DNA of 64,000 nucleotides from Flammeovirgaceae bacterium SG7u.111 (GCA_034044135.1 CP139021.1:4417635-4481634); one strand, 5' to 3'. Shown: positions 27,787 to 36,731, counted from the first letter of the stretch. The notes: generated from the letters alone by a model not told the origin. Made by a program: numbers and translations.

Positions 27787-28194
27787 TCAACTTGTCACCC
27801 CTGCACGAAGATAGATTCTCATATCCATCTTCCAGTCTTCCTCAAGTTTAAGCACAAGCCTTTCTTCGTCAATAGCTTCTATCAACAATGTTTTTTCCTT
27901 ATCACTTCCGCAGTACTTGAGAATAATACGTTCCTGTTCACAATCAAGCTTCCACACGCCAATGTAGCGAACCCCTCCATCAATCCTCACAAAATGATGA
28001 TTTGGATAAAGAGTTAACTTATCCCCTTTTTCATGTTCCTCAGGCGCAAAATAAGTACCTTTTACATTTGTCTTTTCCAGAATCCAATTTTTAGTAAGGC
28101 TTACCAAACCCGACTGAGCTAAGCTTTGTCCGGCAATACCAAAACTCAGGGTAAGAAGTAACAAAAACGATAGTTTAGAAACAAGAGGTCTCAT
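27787..28194 (-). CDS. hypothetical secreted protein, lipocalin-like
   Basis: A 135-residue protein with a signal peptide (to about residue 26, GQSLAQ) and a small beta-rich domain whose pattern (WILEKTN..., YPNHHFVRIDGGVRYIGVWKLD..., RLVLKLEED) resembles the lipocalin-like stress domains of Bacteroidota, where GxW near the start and a beta barrel follow. Function unknown. It converges on the interrupted methyltransferase. Confidence 0.6.
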   Translation of the reverse strand: MRPLVSKLSFLLLLTLSFGIAGQSLAQSGLVSLTKNWILEKTNVKGTYFAPEEHEKGDKLTLYPNHHFVRIDGGVRYIGVWKLDCEQERIILKYCGSDKEKTLLIEAIDEERLVLKLEEDWKMDMRIYLRAGVTS

Positions 28195-28451
28195 TGTTAT
28201 AAAGTTTTAGCGAGAGGTGGTAGTCAACAGTTAAGTTTTATTATAAGGATGTATAAAAATAAAAAAACGTTGCATGCAGAAATGTTAATCTTCTGATTTT
28301 AACACCGTTTTAACAACGGCATTTTCAACAATCACCTATTTTGGGGGATAAACTGATTTTCATAAAAAAGTCTGCATTTCCCTTCTTTCAAATAATCTTA
28401 CCCAAAAGTCTTTATATTTAGCCTACAAAACCTCGTCTAGCCCTAACAATT

Positions 28452-29219
28452 TTGCTCTTGAGATCTAAAAATACACAACTCAAACTTACCTTACTTTTTC
28501 TAACATTCTTGAGCTTAGGATTGTCTCAAACCATTTTTGCTCAAAAAACAGCATTTAAGCCTGCTATCAAGTACTGGGAACAACAGTCCGACAGTGCGAA
28601 ACTTCACTTTTTCCACGAAACCGAAAGCGACCTTTTTGAAGAAGAACTGCCGCTGCAAATCATGCTGGTAAGGCATGGCAAACCTGAGCTTTCAAGAGAA
28701 GGTTGGTTCACCCGAAAAGAAGCCAAAGCATTCATTAGGGCGTACGATTCGGTAGGAATTTATCATTACGAAGGCTCTCCCCTCACCTTAGAACCTAACG
28801 ACGTAGAGCGGTTCTACACTAGTAAGCTACGTCGAGCTATCCACACCGCCGGACTTATTTCGGAAGAAAAAGTACCTCTTATCCAAAATGAATTGTTCAA
28901 TGAGTTCCAACGAAAAATCATTTCTTTCCCCAACATAAAAATGCCCCTTGGCTTTTGGCTCGTCTGCTCACGTGGTTTTTGGGTAATGGGCTTAAACAAA
29001 AAAGGGATTGAAAGCTTTAAGGAAGCAAAAAAGCGGGCAAGGGTTGGTGCAGAAACCCTTGAAGGCTATGCCATTTCCGAGAAAAAAACCATTTTAGTGG
29101 CTCATGGCTTTTTAAACAAATACCTAAGGAAATACCTCAAAAAAAGAGGCTGGGTATTGATAAAAACAGGTGGGCAAAAGCACCTTGGCGTAAGCCTTTT
29201 GGCAAAAAAGGAAGAATAG
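28452..29219 (+). CDS. secreted histidine phosphatase family protein
   Basis: About 255 residues with a signal peptide (RSKNTQLKLTLLFLTFLSLG) and a phosphoglycerate-mutase-like domain containing the phosphohistidine motif MLVRHGKPELS near residues 75-85 and a late VAHGFLNKYLRK with the second histidine. No ATG precedes the signal peptide, so initiation is at a TTG, 28452 or more likely 28458. The substrate could be an external phosphoester. Length and cores fit the broad histidine phosphatase superfamily. Confidence 0.75.
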   Translation: MLLRSKNTQLKLTLLFLTFLSLGLSQTIFAQKTAFKPAIKYWEQQSDSAKLHFFHETESDLFEEELPLQIMLVRHGKPELSREGWFTRKEAKAFIRAYDSVGIYHYEGSPLTLEPNDVERFYTSKLRRAIHTAGLISEEKVPLIQNELFNEFQRKIISFPNIKMPLGFWLVCSRGFWVMGLNKKGIESFKEAKKRARVGAETLEGYAISEKKTILVAHGFLNKYLRKYLKKRGWVLIKTGGQKHLGVSLLAKKEE

Positions 29220-29301
29220 ACTTTTTAAGAAGAAGATTAAACAGTCTTGCTAAAGGATCAATTTTGGGGTAAGAATTGCTATCCAACAAACCAAATTCGC
29301 T

Positions 29302-29811
29302 ATGAAAAAAATATTAGTCTTGATGATGTGCATATTTGCAGCACAAATCCTATTTGCCTGCGGAACGGTAAAAAGCAGAGCCGATTTTTACCTGCATGCG
29401 GATAGTTACGACCGCAAGTTGCTAGAATTGACCTACCTCAACTGCGAGTCTGTGATGAAAAGCTATTCCAATGAACCTGAGCAAGACGATTTACTGGTAG
29501 AAGTATTGTTAGATGCTTTCCTCATGGAAGAGCAACTGAAAAAAGACCCCGAACTTGCCGAGCAGTTCAAAGTAGTTGCCTTAGCTACTTTTTTTAGGTT
29601 TGAGGGATTAAAAAATCAAGTTGGAAGCCCTAAATATAATCTTTTGGAAGATAAAATTGCCAACAGGCTTAGCTTAAGTCCTCATAAATGGAGAAAAAAA
29701 TGGGAAGGGCAAAAGTATATTATCTTCAATAAATTTAGCTTTCCATTTTCCCCTTCCGACTTTTATAGCAACGCTGTTTTAGAAATGCAAGATCTGTTTT
29801 TTGATGAGTAA
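29302..29811 (+). CDS. hypothetical lipoprotein
   Basis: A 169-residue protein with a lipobox at LFACG (Cys20), so it is lipid-anchored. The rest is helical and acidic with no recognised domain. Its stop overlaps the start of the ATL gene (29804), which suggests co-translation, but no functional link is evident. Confidence 0.6.
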   Translation: MKKILVLMMCIFAAQILFACGTVKSRADFYLHADSYDRKLLELTYLNCESVMKSYSNEPEQDDLLVEVLLDAFLMEEQLKKDPELAEQFKVVALATFFRFEGLKNQVGSPKYNLLEDKIANRLSLSPHKWRKKWEGQKYIIFNKFSFPFSPSDFYSNAVLEMQDLFFDE

Positions 29812-30142
29812 AAAAGAGAATTTTTTCGAAGATGTGTACGAAGTAGTAAAGCTAGTGCCCAAAGGGCGGGTTACTACCTACGGTGCTATTGCCAATTATT
29901 TGGGAGCGAAAAGTGGGGCGAGGATGGTTGGCTGGGCGCTGAACGGATGCATAGCTGATGGCAACGGGGTGCCAGCCCACCGAGTGGTAAACAGGCTTGG
30001 CTTGCTTAGTGGAAAAGTACATTTTGGCACGCCCACGCTCATGCAAGAACTCCTAGAAGCCGAGGGAATAAAAGTTGAAAAGGATAAGGTAGTAGATTTT
30101 AAAGATAAACTTTGGGATCCGGCAATAGAGCTTGGGTTTTAA
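29804..30142 (+). CDS. alkyltransferase-like protein (ATL), MGMT family without active cysteine
   Basis: A 112-residue DNA-binding domain of the MGMT fold: FFEDVYEVVKLVPKGRVTTYGAIANYLG, the arginine finger R40 in GARMVGWALNG, and the active-site region PAHRVVNRLG, in which the alkyl-accepting Cys of PCHR is Ala58. This is the mark of ATL proteins, which bind O6-alkylguanine without repairing it and hand the lesion to nucleotide excision repair. ATG 29804 is preferred over the TTG at 29801. It overlaps the lipoprotein stop by eight bases. Confidence 0.9.
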   Translation: MSKKENFFEDVYEVVKLVPKGRVTTYGAIANYLGAKSGARMVGWALNGCIADGNGVPAHRVVNRLGLLSGKVHFGTPTLMQELLEAEGIKVEKDKVVDFKDKLWDPAIELGF

Positions 30143-30231
30143 CATTTTTACCCTATCTTTATCACCAATGTTATAGAACAGAAATTGTTATTGAATCCTA
30201 TTTGAAAAACGCTTATTAATCCTCCAAAAAA

Positions 30232-30792
30232 ATGAAAAACTCATACCTAAGTTTAGTCATCGTACTAGCCCTTTTCCTTTCAAGCTGTTCCAAAAAAGCG
30301 GAGGAAAGTGCAGATCTGCCCGAAGAAACAGCCCCTACAGAAGTAGCTGAAGAGCAAGATAGCGAATGGACAATAGCGGTAGAAGGCTTTGTACCTGCCT
30401 ATTTCGACAAAGGGCGCAAAGCTTATGCGATCAATACAGTAGAGCAAACTCCTGATAAATGGGCTGCCGCCACCAAGATTTTCGAACAAGAAGATGGAGT
30501 CTATGATATGACGCTTACCACGTTGCTAGAAACAGATGGTGAATGTTCTTACAAAGTATTTGTAGACGATGAGAAAGTTCTTTCAGTAACCAACCCTCGC
30601 ATACACGGAACAGATACGGAAGAATATGCTCCAATTGAACATATCGTAGAGAAAGTATCGATGAAAAAAGGAAGCCAAATCCGAGTAGAATTTTTATCAA
30701 GCTCCAACGGTCTTGTACCTGAAGGAGATGCCTTTGGATATGCTCGTGCTCGCTGGACAGGACTTGCCTTTACGCCCGCAGCTGCAGAATAA
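30232..30792 (+). CDS. hypothetical lipoprotein with beta-sandwich domain
   Basis: A 186-residue protein with a lipobox (LSSCS, Cys19), a 30-residue acidic Glu/Pro/Thr linker, and a globular domain (about residues 50-182) whose strand pattern and Trp/Tyr/Gly placement (VYDMTLTTLLETDGECSYKVFVDDEKV, GYARARWTGLAF) resemble carbohydrate-binding beta-sandwiches. Surface anchoring is inferred from the lipobox; no enzyme activity is apparent. Confidence 0.6.
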   Translation: MKNSYLSLVIVLALFLSSCSKKAEESADLPEETAPTEVAEEQDSEWTIAVEGFVPAYFDKGRKAYAINTVEQTPDKWAAATKIFEQEDGVYDMTLTTLLETDGECSYKVFVDDEKVLSVTNPRIHGTDTEEYAPIEHIVEKVSMKKGSQIRVEFLSSSNGLVPEGDAFGYARARWTGLAFTPAAAE

Positions 30793-31244
30793 GGGCTATG
30801 CATGAATTTACTTGATAAGTCGAGTAATGGAAAAGTTTAGCACTGAGGTTGAATAGGTTAGAAACTTCAAATTAGATGTTAGAAAAAACAAACACTTCAA
30901 AAGGGCATTTTTTCTAACATCTTGCATCTAGTTTTCTCTTAAACCTCGAAGCGTCGAGCCATTCTCGACCACCAATTACTCGGTCAGATTTCCCTCTCAC
31001 CAAAAACAATCCTGAATAATTACATTTTAAGTTGAAAAAAAACTTGCGCAAAGTTACTTTTAGTTAGGCTTATTTTACTTTTGCAGTAAGTCTGGAATTG
31101 TGGAAGTCAACTTTTTGATCCAGCTCAGCTAAAGGCGTTTTGAAAAACCTTAGCTCAAATTACTAGTTACCATTACAACGACCAAGAATACTTTACTCTG
31201 TTCAAGAGAACTTAGTCAAACCAGTTTCTCACAAAATATTTAAG
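30793..31244. other. intergenic region with long inverted repeat
   Basis: About 450 bases with no gene. It contains the 15-bp inverted repeat at 30874-30922 and a TACTTTTG box at 31076-31083, about 160 bases before the enoyl-CoA hydratase start. Confidence 0.4.
30874..30922. repeat. 15-bp perfect inverted repeat
   Basis: AGATGTTAGAAAAAA (30874-30888) and TTTTTTCTAACATCT (30908-30922) with a 19-base spacer. Could act as a terminator for the lipoprotein gene 82 bases upstream, or be a dispersed palindromic unit. Confidence 0.5.
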
Positions 31245-32021
31245 ATGAAATATCCAAATCTGCGAGTTGAACTCAAATCAGGAATTTTTATCATTACCAT
31301 CAGCAGGGAAGACAAGCTTAACGCGCTGAACCAAGAGACCATCAAATCATTGGACTTGGCCTTTCAGCAAGTGTATGACGAACCTGAGATAAAAGGGGTT
31401 ATAATAACCGGAGCAGGTGAAAAAGCCTTTGTTGCAGGGGCAGATATTGCCGAGTTCACCGAGCTAAATTATATGAACGGCCGCAAATTTTCGGAAGATG
31501 GGCAAGAAGTTTTTGCCAAGATAGAAAACTGCCCCAAGCCTGTAATAGCTGCGGTTAACGGCTACGCTTTGGGCGGAGGATGCGAACTTGCCATGGCCTG
31601 CCATATGCGAATAGCTTCCGAAAACGCACTTTTTGGACAGCCTGAAGTGAAACTTGGGATCATCCCTGGCTTTGGGGGCACACAGCGCATGACCATGTTG
31701 GTAGGGAAAGGAAAAGCTTTTGAACTGATATTGAGCGGGAACACCATCCAAGCCGACGAAGCGTTGAAAATAGGACTAGTAAACCATGTGGTAGCCCACG
31801 ACGAGGTAATAGCCAAAACAACCGAGCTGATGGAAAGCATTTTAGGAAGAGCAGCGCTAGCTGTAGCACACGGCATCGACTGCATCAATGCCGTCCACTC
31901 CAACGACGATGGCTACCAAACAGAAGCCAACTCCTTTGGCAACTGCTGCAAAACAGAAGATTTCAAAGAAGGAACAACTGCTTTCTTAGAAAAAAGAAAA
32001 CCGATTTTTACGGGGAAATAA
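31245..32021 (+). CDS. enoyl-CoA hydratase/isomerase family protein
   Basis: A 258-residue crotonase-fold enzyme, hydrating 2-enoyl-CoA to 3-hydroxyacyl-CoA. Oxyanion-hole regions AGADIAEF and ALGGGCELAMACH, and both catalytic glutamates in GGCELA and QPEVKLGIIPGFGGTQRM, are present, so hydratase activity is expected. Length is typical (about 260). It is monocistronic and ends in a 16-bp terminator; beta-oxidation or branched amino-acid breakdown are the usual settings. Confidence 0.93.
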   Translation: MKYPNLRVELKSGIFIITISREDKLNALNQETIKSLDLAFQQVYDEPEIKGVIITGAGEKAFVAGADIAEFTELNYMNGRKFSEDGQEVFAKIENCPKPVIAAVNGYALGGGCELAMACHMRIASENALFGQPEVKLGIIPGFGGTQRMTMLVGKGKAFELILSGNTIQADEALKIGLVNHVVAHDEVIAKTTELMESILGRAALAVAHGIDCINAVHSNDDGYQTEANSFGNCCKTEDFKEGTTAFLEKRKPIFTGK

Positions 32022-32370
32022 GAAAAAAATATTCCATCAAAAAGGGTTCTCCGATTATTCAGAGAACCCTTTTTGATGTTAAGTACCTGTACCTGACCAA
32101 GTGTAAACAGGAATTTCAACTCAAACACCTTTACTTTCTTAGGACATAAACCCAGTATGGGTTTTATAATTGTAGTAACCTGCAATTTAACAGTTACAAC
32201 TCCGAAGGTGTTGCATAAAAAGTAGTTGACATTGATTTGTGCAACCCCTAACGGGGTTGTCGTTAAGATTAGACCTTTTGCCTACAATTATGGAATCCCT
32301 ACAGGATTCATTTCAGAAAAAAAGTCAGGTGAAATACGGTTTTTCTTTTTGCTAATCACTTAAGAGTATG
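32022..32370. other. intergenic region with short palindromes
   Basis: After the terminator at 32036-32077 there are two more hairpins: CAACCCC/GGGGTTG (32242-32259) and GAATCC/GGATTC (32293-32309). They look like intergenic repeat units. No gene. Confidence 0.4.
32036..32077 (+). terminator. strong intrinsic terminator
   Basis: A 16-bp perfect stem, ATCAAAAAGGGTTCTC (32036-32051) with its complement at 32062-32077, 10-base loop, 14 bases after the enoyl-CoA hydratase stop. Confidence 0.85.
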
Positions 32371-32796
32371 TCAAACCACTTCCATTTCTTCTTCTAGCAG
32401 CTCAGCCATTTTCTCCATATACACCACTACATCTTCCCGCTGGTTATGCTTAAGGTATTTCCTTCCGTCGTCTAGCCTATCTAGTATTTTCCGGTCTTTC
32501 AGGTATTCTAGGTTCACCATATCTTCATGGTGGAAGCCATAGCTCCTCATTACCTCAAATATATCTTCCACCTTGCTGCCCGTGCGGTCGCAATAGTCCT
32601 TTGCATGCTCCGTCCATTCGTCCAGTTTGTGGTCTATGCTAGCGACTAGTTCCGTGTCGGTCATTTTGGTGATGGTCTGTACCAAGTGCCCACAATTGCA
32701 CCTGCCCATGTGCCCCCATTCGTAGTTTGCCCCTTCCGAAAGCCGCTGGGCTGTTTGCCTTAAGGCATGTATAAGCGTTGGGTTACTTTTAGTCAT
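32371..32796 (-). CDS. hypothetical protein
   Basis: A 141-residue acidic, mostly helical protein. It contains a short Cys cluster, RCNCGHL at residues 32-38, and four further His near the middle; these may bind a metal but no family is recognised. It is transcribed alone and begins about 230 bases from the frameshifted PLD gene, in the same direction. Confidence 0.6.
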   Translation of the reverse strand: MTKSNPTLIHALRQTAQRLSEGANYEWGHMGRCNCGHLVQTITKMTDTELVASIDHKLDEWTEHAKDYCDRTGSKVEDIFEVMRSYGFHHEDMVNLEYLKDRKILDRLDDGRKYLKHNQREDVVVYMEKMAELLEEEMEVV

Positions 32797-32861
32797 AGTA
32801 ATTTAGGTTAAATTGAAACTTTACTTTTATCAAGAAGATGTTTACCGATAAAGTTTCCACC

Positions 32862-32894
32862 AAACCTATAAGGTTTTGAAAATCTTATAGGTTT
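32862..32894. repeat. intergenic palindromic repeat
   Basis: AAACCTATAAG (32862-32872) and CTTATAGGTTT (32884-32894), an 11-bp perfect inverted repeat, lie between two minus-strand genes. Probably a terminator of the PLD-like gene or a dispersed palindromic unit. Confidence 0.5.
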
Positions 32895-33024
32895 AAGGAA
32901 ATAGTCTTAGGCTAGCCCGAACCTCCGTTCGGATTTATGCGGCATACAAAAGAACTGATTGGTTGGTTTGGAATGCCTATTAGGAAAGAGCACGAGCGGA
33001 AGTTTGTGCTAGAGGGGTAGTATC

Positions 33025-33778
33025 CTAAGTTCCTATTCTAAATTCAGGTTCAACCCAATCTGTTCTCCAATCAATCTTTTCTGATAAGGCAAAGATCTGA
33101 TGATGCTCTTTTAAGTAGCTCATAATTATTGGATTATTTCCATTCTTATCTTCTAAATATATTGCATTCTCAAAAGAATTGACTGCATTCCATGTCAAAT
33201 TAAATGAACCTGTCCAAACTGAAACAGGATTATAAATTGCTTCCTCATTCTTTCTTGTATCATCCGTAGACTCTTTAATGAAGTTACAGAATACAAGAAA
33301 CTTATTATGAGCTCTTGGGAATGCTGGTTGTTTGTCAAGGTTATGATTACCTACACATCTTATTGGATCAACACTTGGATCACCACAAACCGATAATTGA
33401 TTAATAGGATATATCATATCTATCATGAACAAACTTTAATTTATCGTATTTATTTCTTAGTCTAATTTTCCAATCACTCTTGTATTGAATATTTAAATCA
33501 GGTCGTAAGAAATCTTCTTTTTGCACTACAATTTGAACATTTTCACATTGCGCTAATGCATCTAGAATATTGAATGAAGTCAACCAAGCAACTGAACCAA
33601 AAACAAGCCCGTTTTTGAATTCTTTAATTTTCTCAATAAGGTTAGCTTCTAATTCTCGAAAATACACTTCTACTTTACTAAAATCAGGAGATTCCATTAT
33701 TACATTATTATCTAGTAAGTCAATAGATCCCGAGTCAGTCTGTATTTTTAAATTATTCAGATTCAGTATTTTATTCAT
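33025..33778 (-). pseudogene. phospholipase D-like domain protein, frameshifted
   Basis: Two overlapping minus frames (33778-33401 and 33432-33025) make one PLD-like protein of about 250 residues. Part one has the N-terminal fold (VFGSVAWLTSFNILDAL, VQIVVQKEDFLRPD); part two has GNHN, HNKFLVF (the H-x-K element of the HKD motif), WTGSFNLT and ENAIYLED. The join is around 33408-33425, in a run of alternating A and T, where part one ends at DISY and part two continues YPINQLS. A one-base insertion or two-base loss would explain it. Proteins of this type are found beside defence genes, and this one lies 106 bases from the AvcD-like gene on the same strand. Confidence 0.75.
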
Positions 33779-33884
33779 ATTATAATAGCAGTTACTTATA
33801 AGTTTTAGCGGCTTCTACTTTCAATCTTATCAAAACGTTATTCTTAAAAAGTAAAAAATATTATACACTTTATTTTTTAATAGA

Positions 33885-35864
33885 TCATTTTAACAAATCC
33901 ATAAGTTTTTTTTCATCCAATTCTTTTTGTTCTGTTAAAGCTGACATCAATTTTTCTTTTAAGGTAGGATTTTGAATTTTTTCAATAGAATTTTCCCAAA
34001 TAGTTTTTGTACTTGGTGAATTTTCAAGCATTATTGTGACTTCATCTTTATAGGCCATAAAGGGCTCATAGAGTTTAGAATATGACTTTCCTATAGCACC
34101 ATTGAACTGAATTAATTTTAATTTTTTATTCCTATTATAAGATAAAATTTGAGGTTCGGAAATACCAGGGTACGGATCGATATAATATATTTTATTTACT
34201 CCAAGCTGTGTAGCCTTTTTTGAACATAATTCACATGGACTAGCAGTAGTGAAGAGAATTCCATTTTTTAAACCTTGTCCACCATATTTACTAATTTGAA
34301 GCATAGCATTTTCTTCTGCATGAAGTGATTTTGTATGAACTTGATTCTTTTCACCTTCAAAGTGGTTATGAATAGTTTTAAAACAGAATGAACAATTTTT
34401 ACCATTTAAATCATTATTTTTTCGAGATGTATCAGATCCTCTAAAATATTCTTTGATTGCACCAGGGAAAGTTTTAGGTTCTTTATTCTTATATTTAAAG
34501 TCTATATCAACTTTATCTAATTCTTCGCCTCGTTCGAATTTACTATAATGATTCTCATCAAGTTTTTTTGTTCTATAATCATCTGCTGAACGGAGGTTAC
34601 AAGGAGTTTGACCACTTGGTACATCATTCCACCCTACAGCTTTAATAGAATAAAATTCATCAGATACTACAGCTCCTACTTGTCTAGAAATACAGCCAGA
34701 ATTCAATTTTGCATTAAATGCAACTTGCATACACCTTTCGCTAGAAGAAGGTGTAATAATACCAGGTTGTTGTATTAGTGAAATAAATTTTAACAGTTGT
34801 TCTTCACGAGTGAAAAAAGAATCATTTTTATCTGAATCTTTAATATCCTGTAAACGATGATTGATTATATGTATATCACTTTTTTGAATACAATTATACA
34901 CATCTGGACTTGAAAAAACACCTTTTGAGTGATCACTTGTTTTATACTCTACTGAATCTAAATCAATTATATTTTCAATTAATGTTGTTATATCTTCATT
35001 TAATTGTTTTGTTTTTACTCTATGTTCTAATCGACTTTTTAATCTATTATCTCCATCCTTTGTTGCCAACATATAGAATCCTGAATACCTTTCTTTAAAG
35101 AACATTATCTCTAGTGAGTTTCGTAATGAATCAATCACAATTTTCGTAGGTACTCCAATTTGATCATTATACTGTTTTTTAGATTTAATTAATCTATTTG
35201 TTAACTGTGCTAATGTATAGATGTAATTTATATCATGGATTTCTTTTGAATTTAAAGGGTTACCACTTTGTCTAATATTACAACTTAAGTGATGTAACAG
35301 ATAAGACCTTCTGAAATAGCCATGTTCCTCTAAAATAACAAACACTTTAGAGGACAAGTTTTTGAAGTCATCACCAAAAAATTCATCATGCAATTTTGCT
35401 AGATCTTCTTTTGTCTTAATAGTAGAAAAATCACCCTTATAACCTTCAATGTCATTAACTAATGATGAGTTTAATAATAAACCATTTATTTCCTTTGAAA
35501 CTTTATTTACGACTTTAGAATTATCTTCATTTCTATTTTCCCGGTAGAATTTTTCAAGAATTTTCTTTAAAGCTTTATAATCTTGAGTATAATAACTAAT
35601 TAAATAAAACAAAAGAATATCCTTATACTTAATTATTTCAAAAGGCTGCCAATTTTTATCAAATGATAAATAATTAAAGCAGATACTATGCTTTCGCTTA
35701 GCCAATACATCATTTATATCAGATAATTTCCTAATTCCTTTTTTAAGATTATTAAAATCACTTGACAAAAGTTCTGCAATTTTAGAACAACCAGAGCCAG
35801 TACGCCCAGTTAAGCCAATAATTGAAAAATTTCTTCTTAGTTTATATAATTCGGCTAATTCCAT
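33885..35864 (-). CDS. anti-phage dCTP deaminase (AvcD/DcdV-like), P-loop plus zinc deaminase
   Basis: A 659-residue fusion. N-terminal P-loop NTPase-like domain: the motif GRTGSGCS at residues 20-27, in which the usual Walker lysine is Cys. C-terminal cytidine/dCMP-deaminase domain: zinc motif H515-A-E517-E and PCELC with C544 and C547, plus the upstream RCMQVAFNAKLNSGCISRQVGAVV block. This architecture is that of AvcD/DcdV, which depletes dCTP/dCMP to stop phage growth. AvcD-type proteins are usually held inactive by an RNA encoded directly upstream; a structured leader lies here at 35877-36047. Codon use is more AT-rich than the flanking core genes, supporting horizontal transfer. Family assignment is solid; RNA control is inferred. 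Confidence 0.9.
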   Translation of the reverse strand: MELAELYKLRRNFSIIGLTGRTGSGCSKIAELLSSDFNNLKKGIRKLSDINDVLAKRKHSICFNYLSFDKNWQPFEIIKYKDILLFYLISYYTQDYKALKKILEKFYRENRNEDNSKVVNKVSKEINGLLLNSSLVNDIEGYKGDFSTIKTKEDLAKLHDEFFGDDFKNLSSKVFVILEEHGYFRRSYLLHHLSCNIRQSGNPLNSKEIHDINYIYTLAQLTNRLIKSKKQYNDQIGVPTKIVIDSLRNSLEIMFFKERYSGFYMLATKDGDNRLKSRLEHRVKTKQLNEDITTLIENIIDLDSVEYKTSDHSKGVFSSPDVYNCIQKSDIHIINHRLQDIKDSDKNDSFFTREEQLLKFISLIQQPGIITPSSSERCMQVAFNAKLNSGCISRQVGAVVSDEFYSIKAVGWNDVPSGQTPCNLRSADDYRTKKLDENHYSKFERGEELDKVDIDFKYKNKEPKTFPGAIKEYFRGSDTSRKNNDLNGKNCSFCFKTIHNHFEGEKNQVHTKSLHAEENAMLQISKYGGQGLKNGILFTTASPCELCSKKATQLGVNKIYYIDPYPGISEPQILSYNRNKKLKLIQFNGAIGKSYSKLYEPFMAYKDEVTIMLENSPSTKTIWENSIEKIQNPTLKEKLMSALTEQKELDEKKLMDLLK

Positions 35865-36047
35865 TTGAAAGTTTATTAACTATATTTATACTCATATATC
35901 CCATTGCAGTTGTACTTCTCTACTACATATAATAACTATTCTCTAAATCTAGTAAATAAAGACTAGCTTTTTAGAGATAACCAATACTTCCCTAGTTAAC
36001 AAAACATAATTTACAAGTACTGTAGGACATTATTCAAACAAAAAAAA
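35865..36047 (-). ncRNA. candidate structured leader RNA upstream of the dCTP deaminase
   Basis: About 180 nt between the terminator of the neighbouring gene (36048-36071) and the deaminase start. It holds a two-part hairpin: CTCTAAA (35941-35947) pairs with TTTAGAG (35970-35976) and CTAGT (35949-35953) with ACTAG (35962-35966). The region is unusually long for a leader in this AT-rich patch. Size and position match the AvcI/DifV type inhibitory RNA, but sequence conservation with known examples cannot be judged here. Confidence 0.4.
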
Positions 36048-36071
36048 GCAACTGCAGGTGTCTACGGTTGC
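36048..36071 (-). terminator. intrinsic terminator, minus strand
   Basis: On the minus strand GCAAC pairs with GTTGC (plus 36067-36071 and 36048-36052) with inner pairs extending the stem, followed by a run of seven or more U (plus 36041-36047). It ends the gene at 36105-36731. Confidence 0.75.
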
Positions 36072-36104
36072 CTTACTTATTCTAGTATTAAAAGATATGC
36101 TTCT

Positions 36105-36731
36105 TTACTTCACTACAGGGCTAATGTTTAGCTTTTTCCATGTGTTTATCATGCTATTAGTATTGGTGTACCAAATATCGAGTTGCTGGATTTTTGCATC
36201 GAAGTCATCTTGTGCGGCAGCCCGTTCTTTTTCATTTCTCCGCTGGGCCGTTTTTAGCTCCTCCATCTCGCTGTAGAGCTTCATCCCTTTTTGCACATAC
36301 TCTTTGGTAATACTAGCCGTGGCAAGTTGGTCGAGTAGGGCTTGGTTGCCAAGGAGTGCGGAATAGAAGTTGAATACTTGCAAGCACATCTCTCCATATT
36401 TGGCTTTTCTGGTTCCTTTTAGCTCTAGTTGCTTCACAATAGCTAGGTCGTCTTTAAAAAGCTTTTTGGCAATGGCTATCACTCTTGCATAGTGCTTCTT
36501 TACGGCTATTTTGGTCGCTTTGTGTGCTGCAGTTGCGCTCATTCTCCGCCCTTCGGCTACTGTTTCCAGTTGCTTTAGCTCAACTGTGGTGTAATAGAGT
36601 TTCTTAGCTTCTTCAAATTGTTTTTTGGTGAAGCCTGCGCCAATCGCAATTTCCAATTCTGTTGGAAGGTCGAGCGTGTCGTTAATGAAATTCAAAATTT
36701 CGCTTAATTTTTCTCCAATGGATTTGTCCAT
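36105..36731 (-). CDS. hypothetical helical protein
   Basis: A 208-residue, highly helical, Lys- and Glu-rich protein with no signal peptide or membrane segment. It contains repeated long helices (EEAKKLYYTTVELKQLETVAEG, AAHKATKIAVKKHYARVIAIAKK) and a coiled-coil-like end (EMEELKTAQRRNEKERAAAQDD). No family recognised. Transcribed alone; a clear terminator follows. Confidence 0.6.
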   Translation of the reverse strand: MDKSIGEKLSEILNFINDTLDLPTELEIAIGAGFTKKQFEEAKKLYYTTVELKQLETVAEGRRMSATAAHKATKIAVKKHYARVIAIAKKLFKDDLAIVKQLELKGTRKAKYGEMCLQVFNFYSALLGNQALLDQLATASITKEYVQKGMKLYSEMEELKTAQRRNEKERAAAQDDFDAKIQQLDIWYTNTNSMINTWKKLNISPVVK

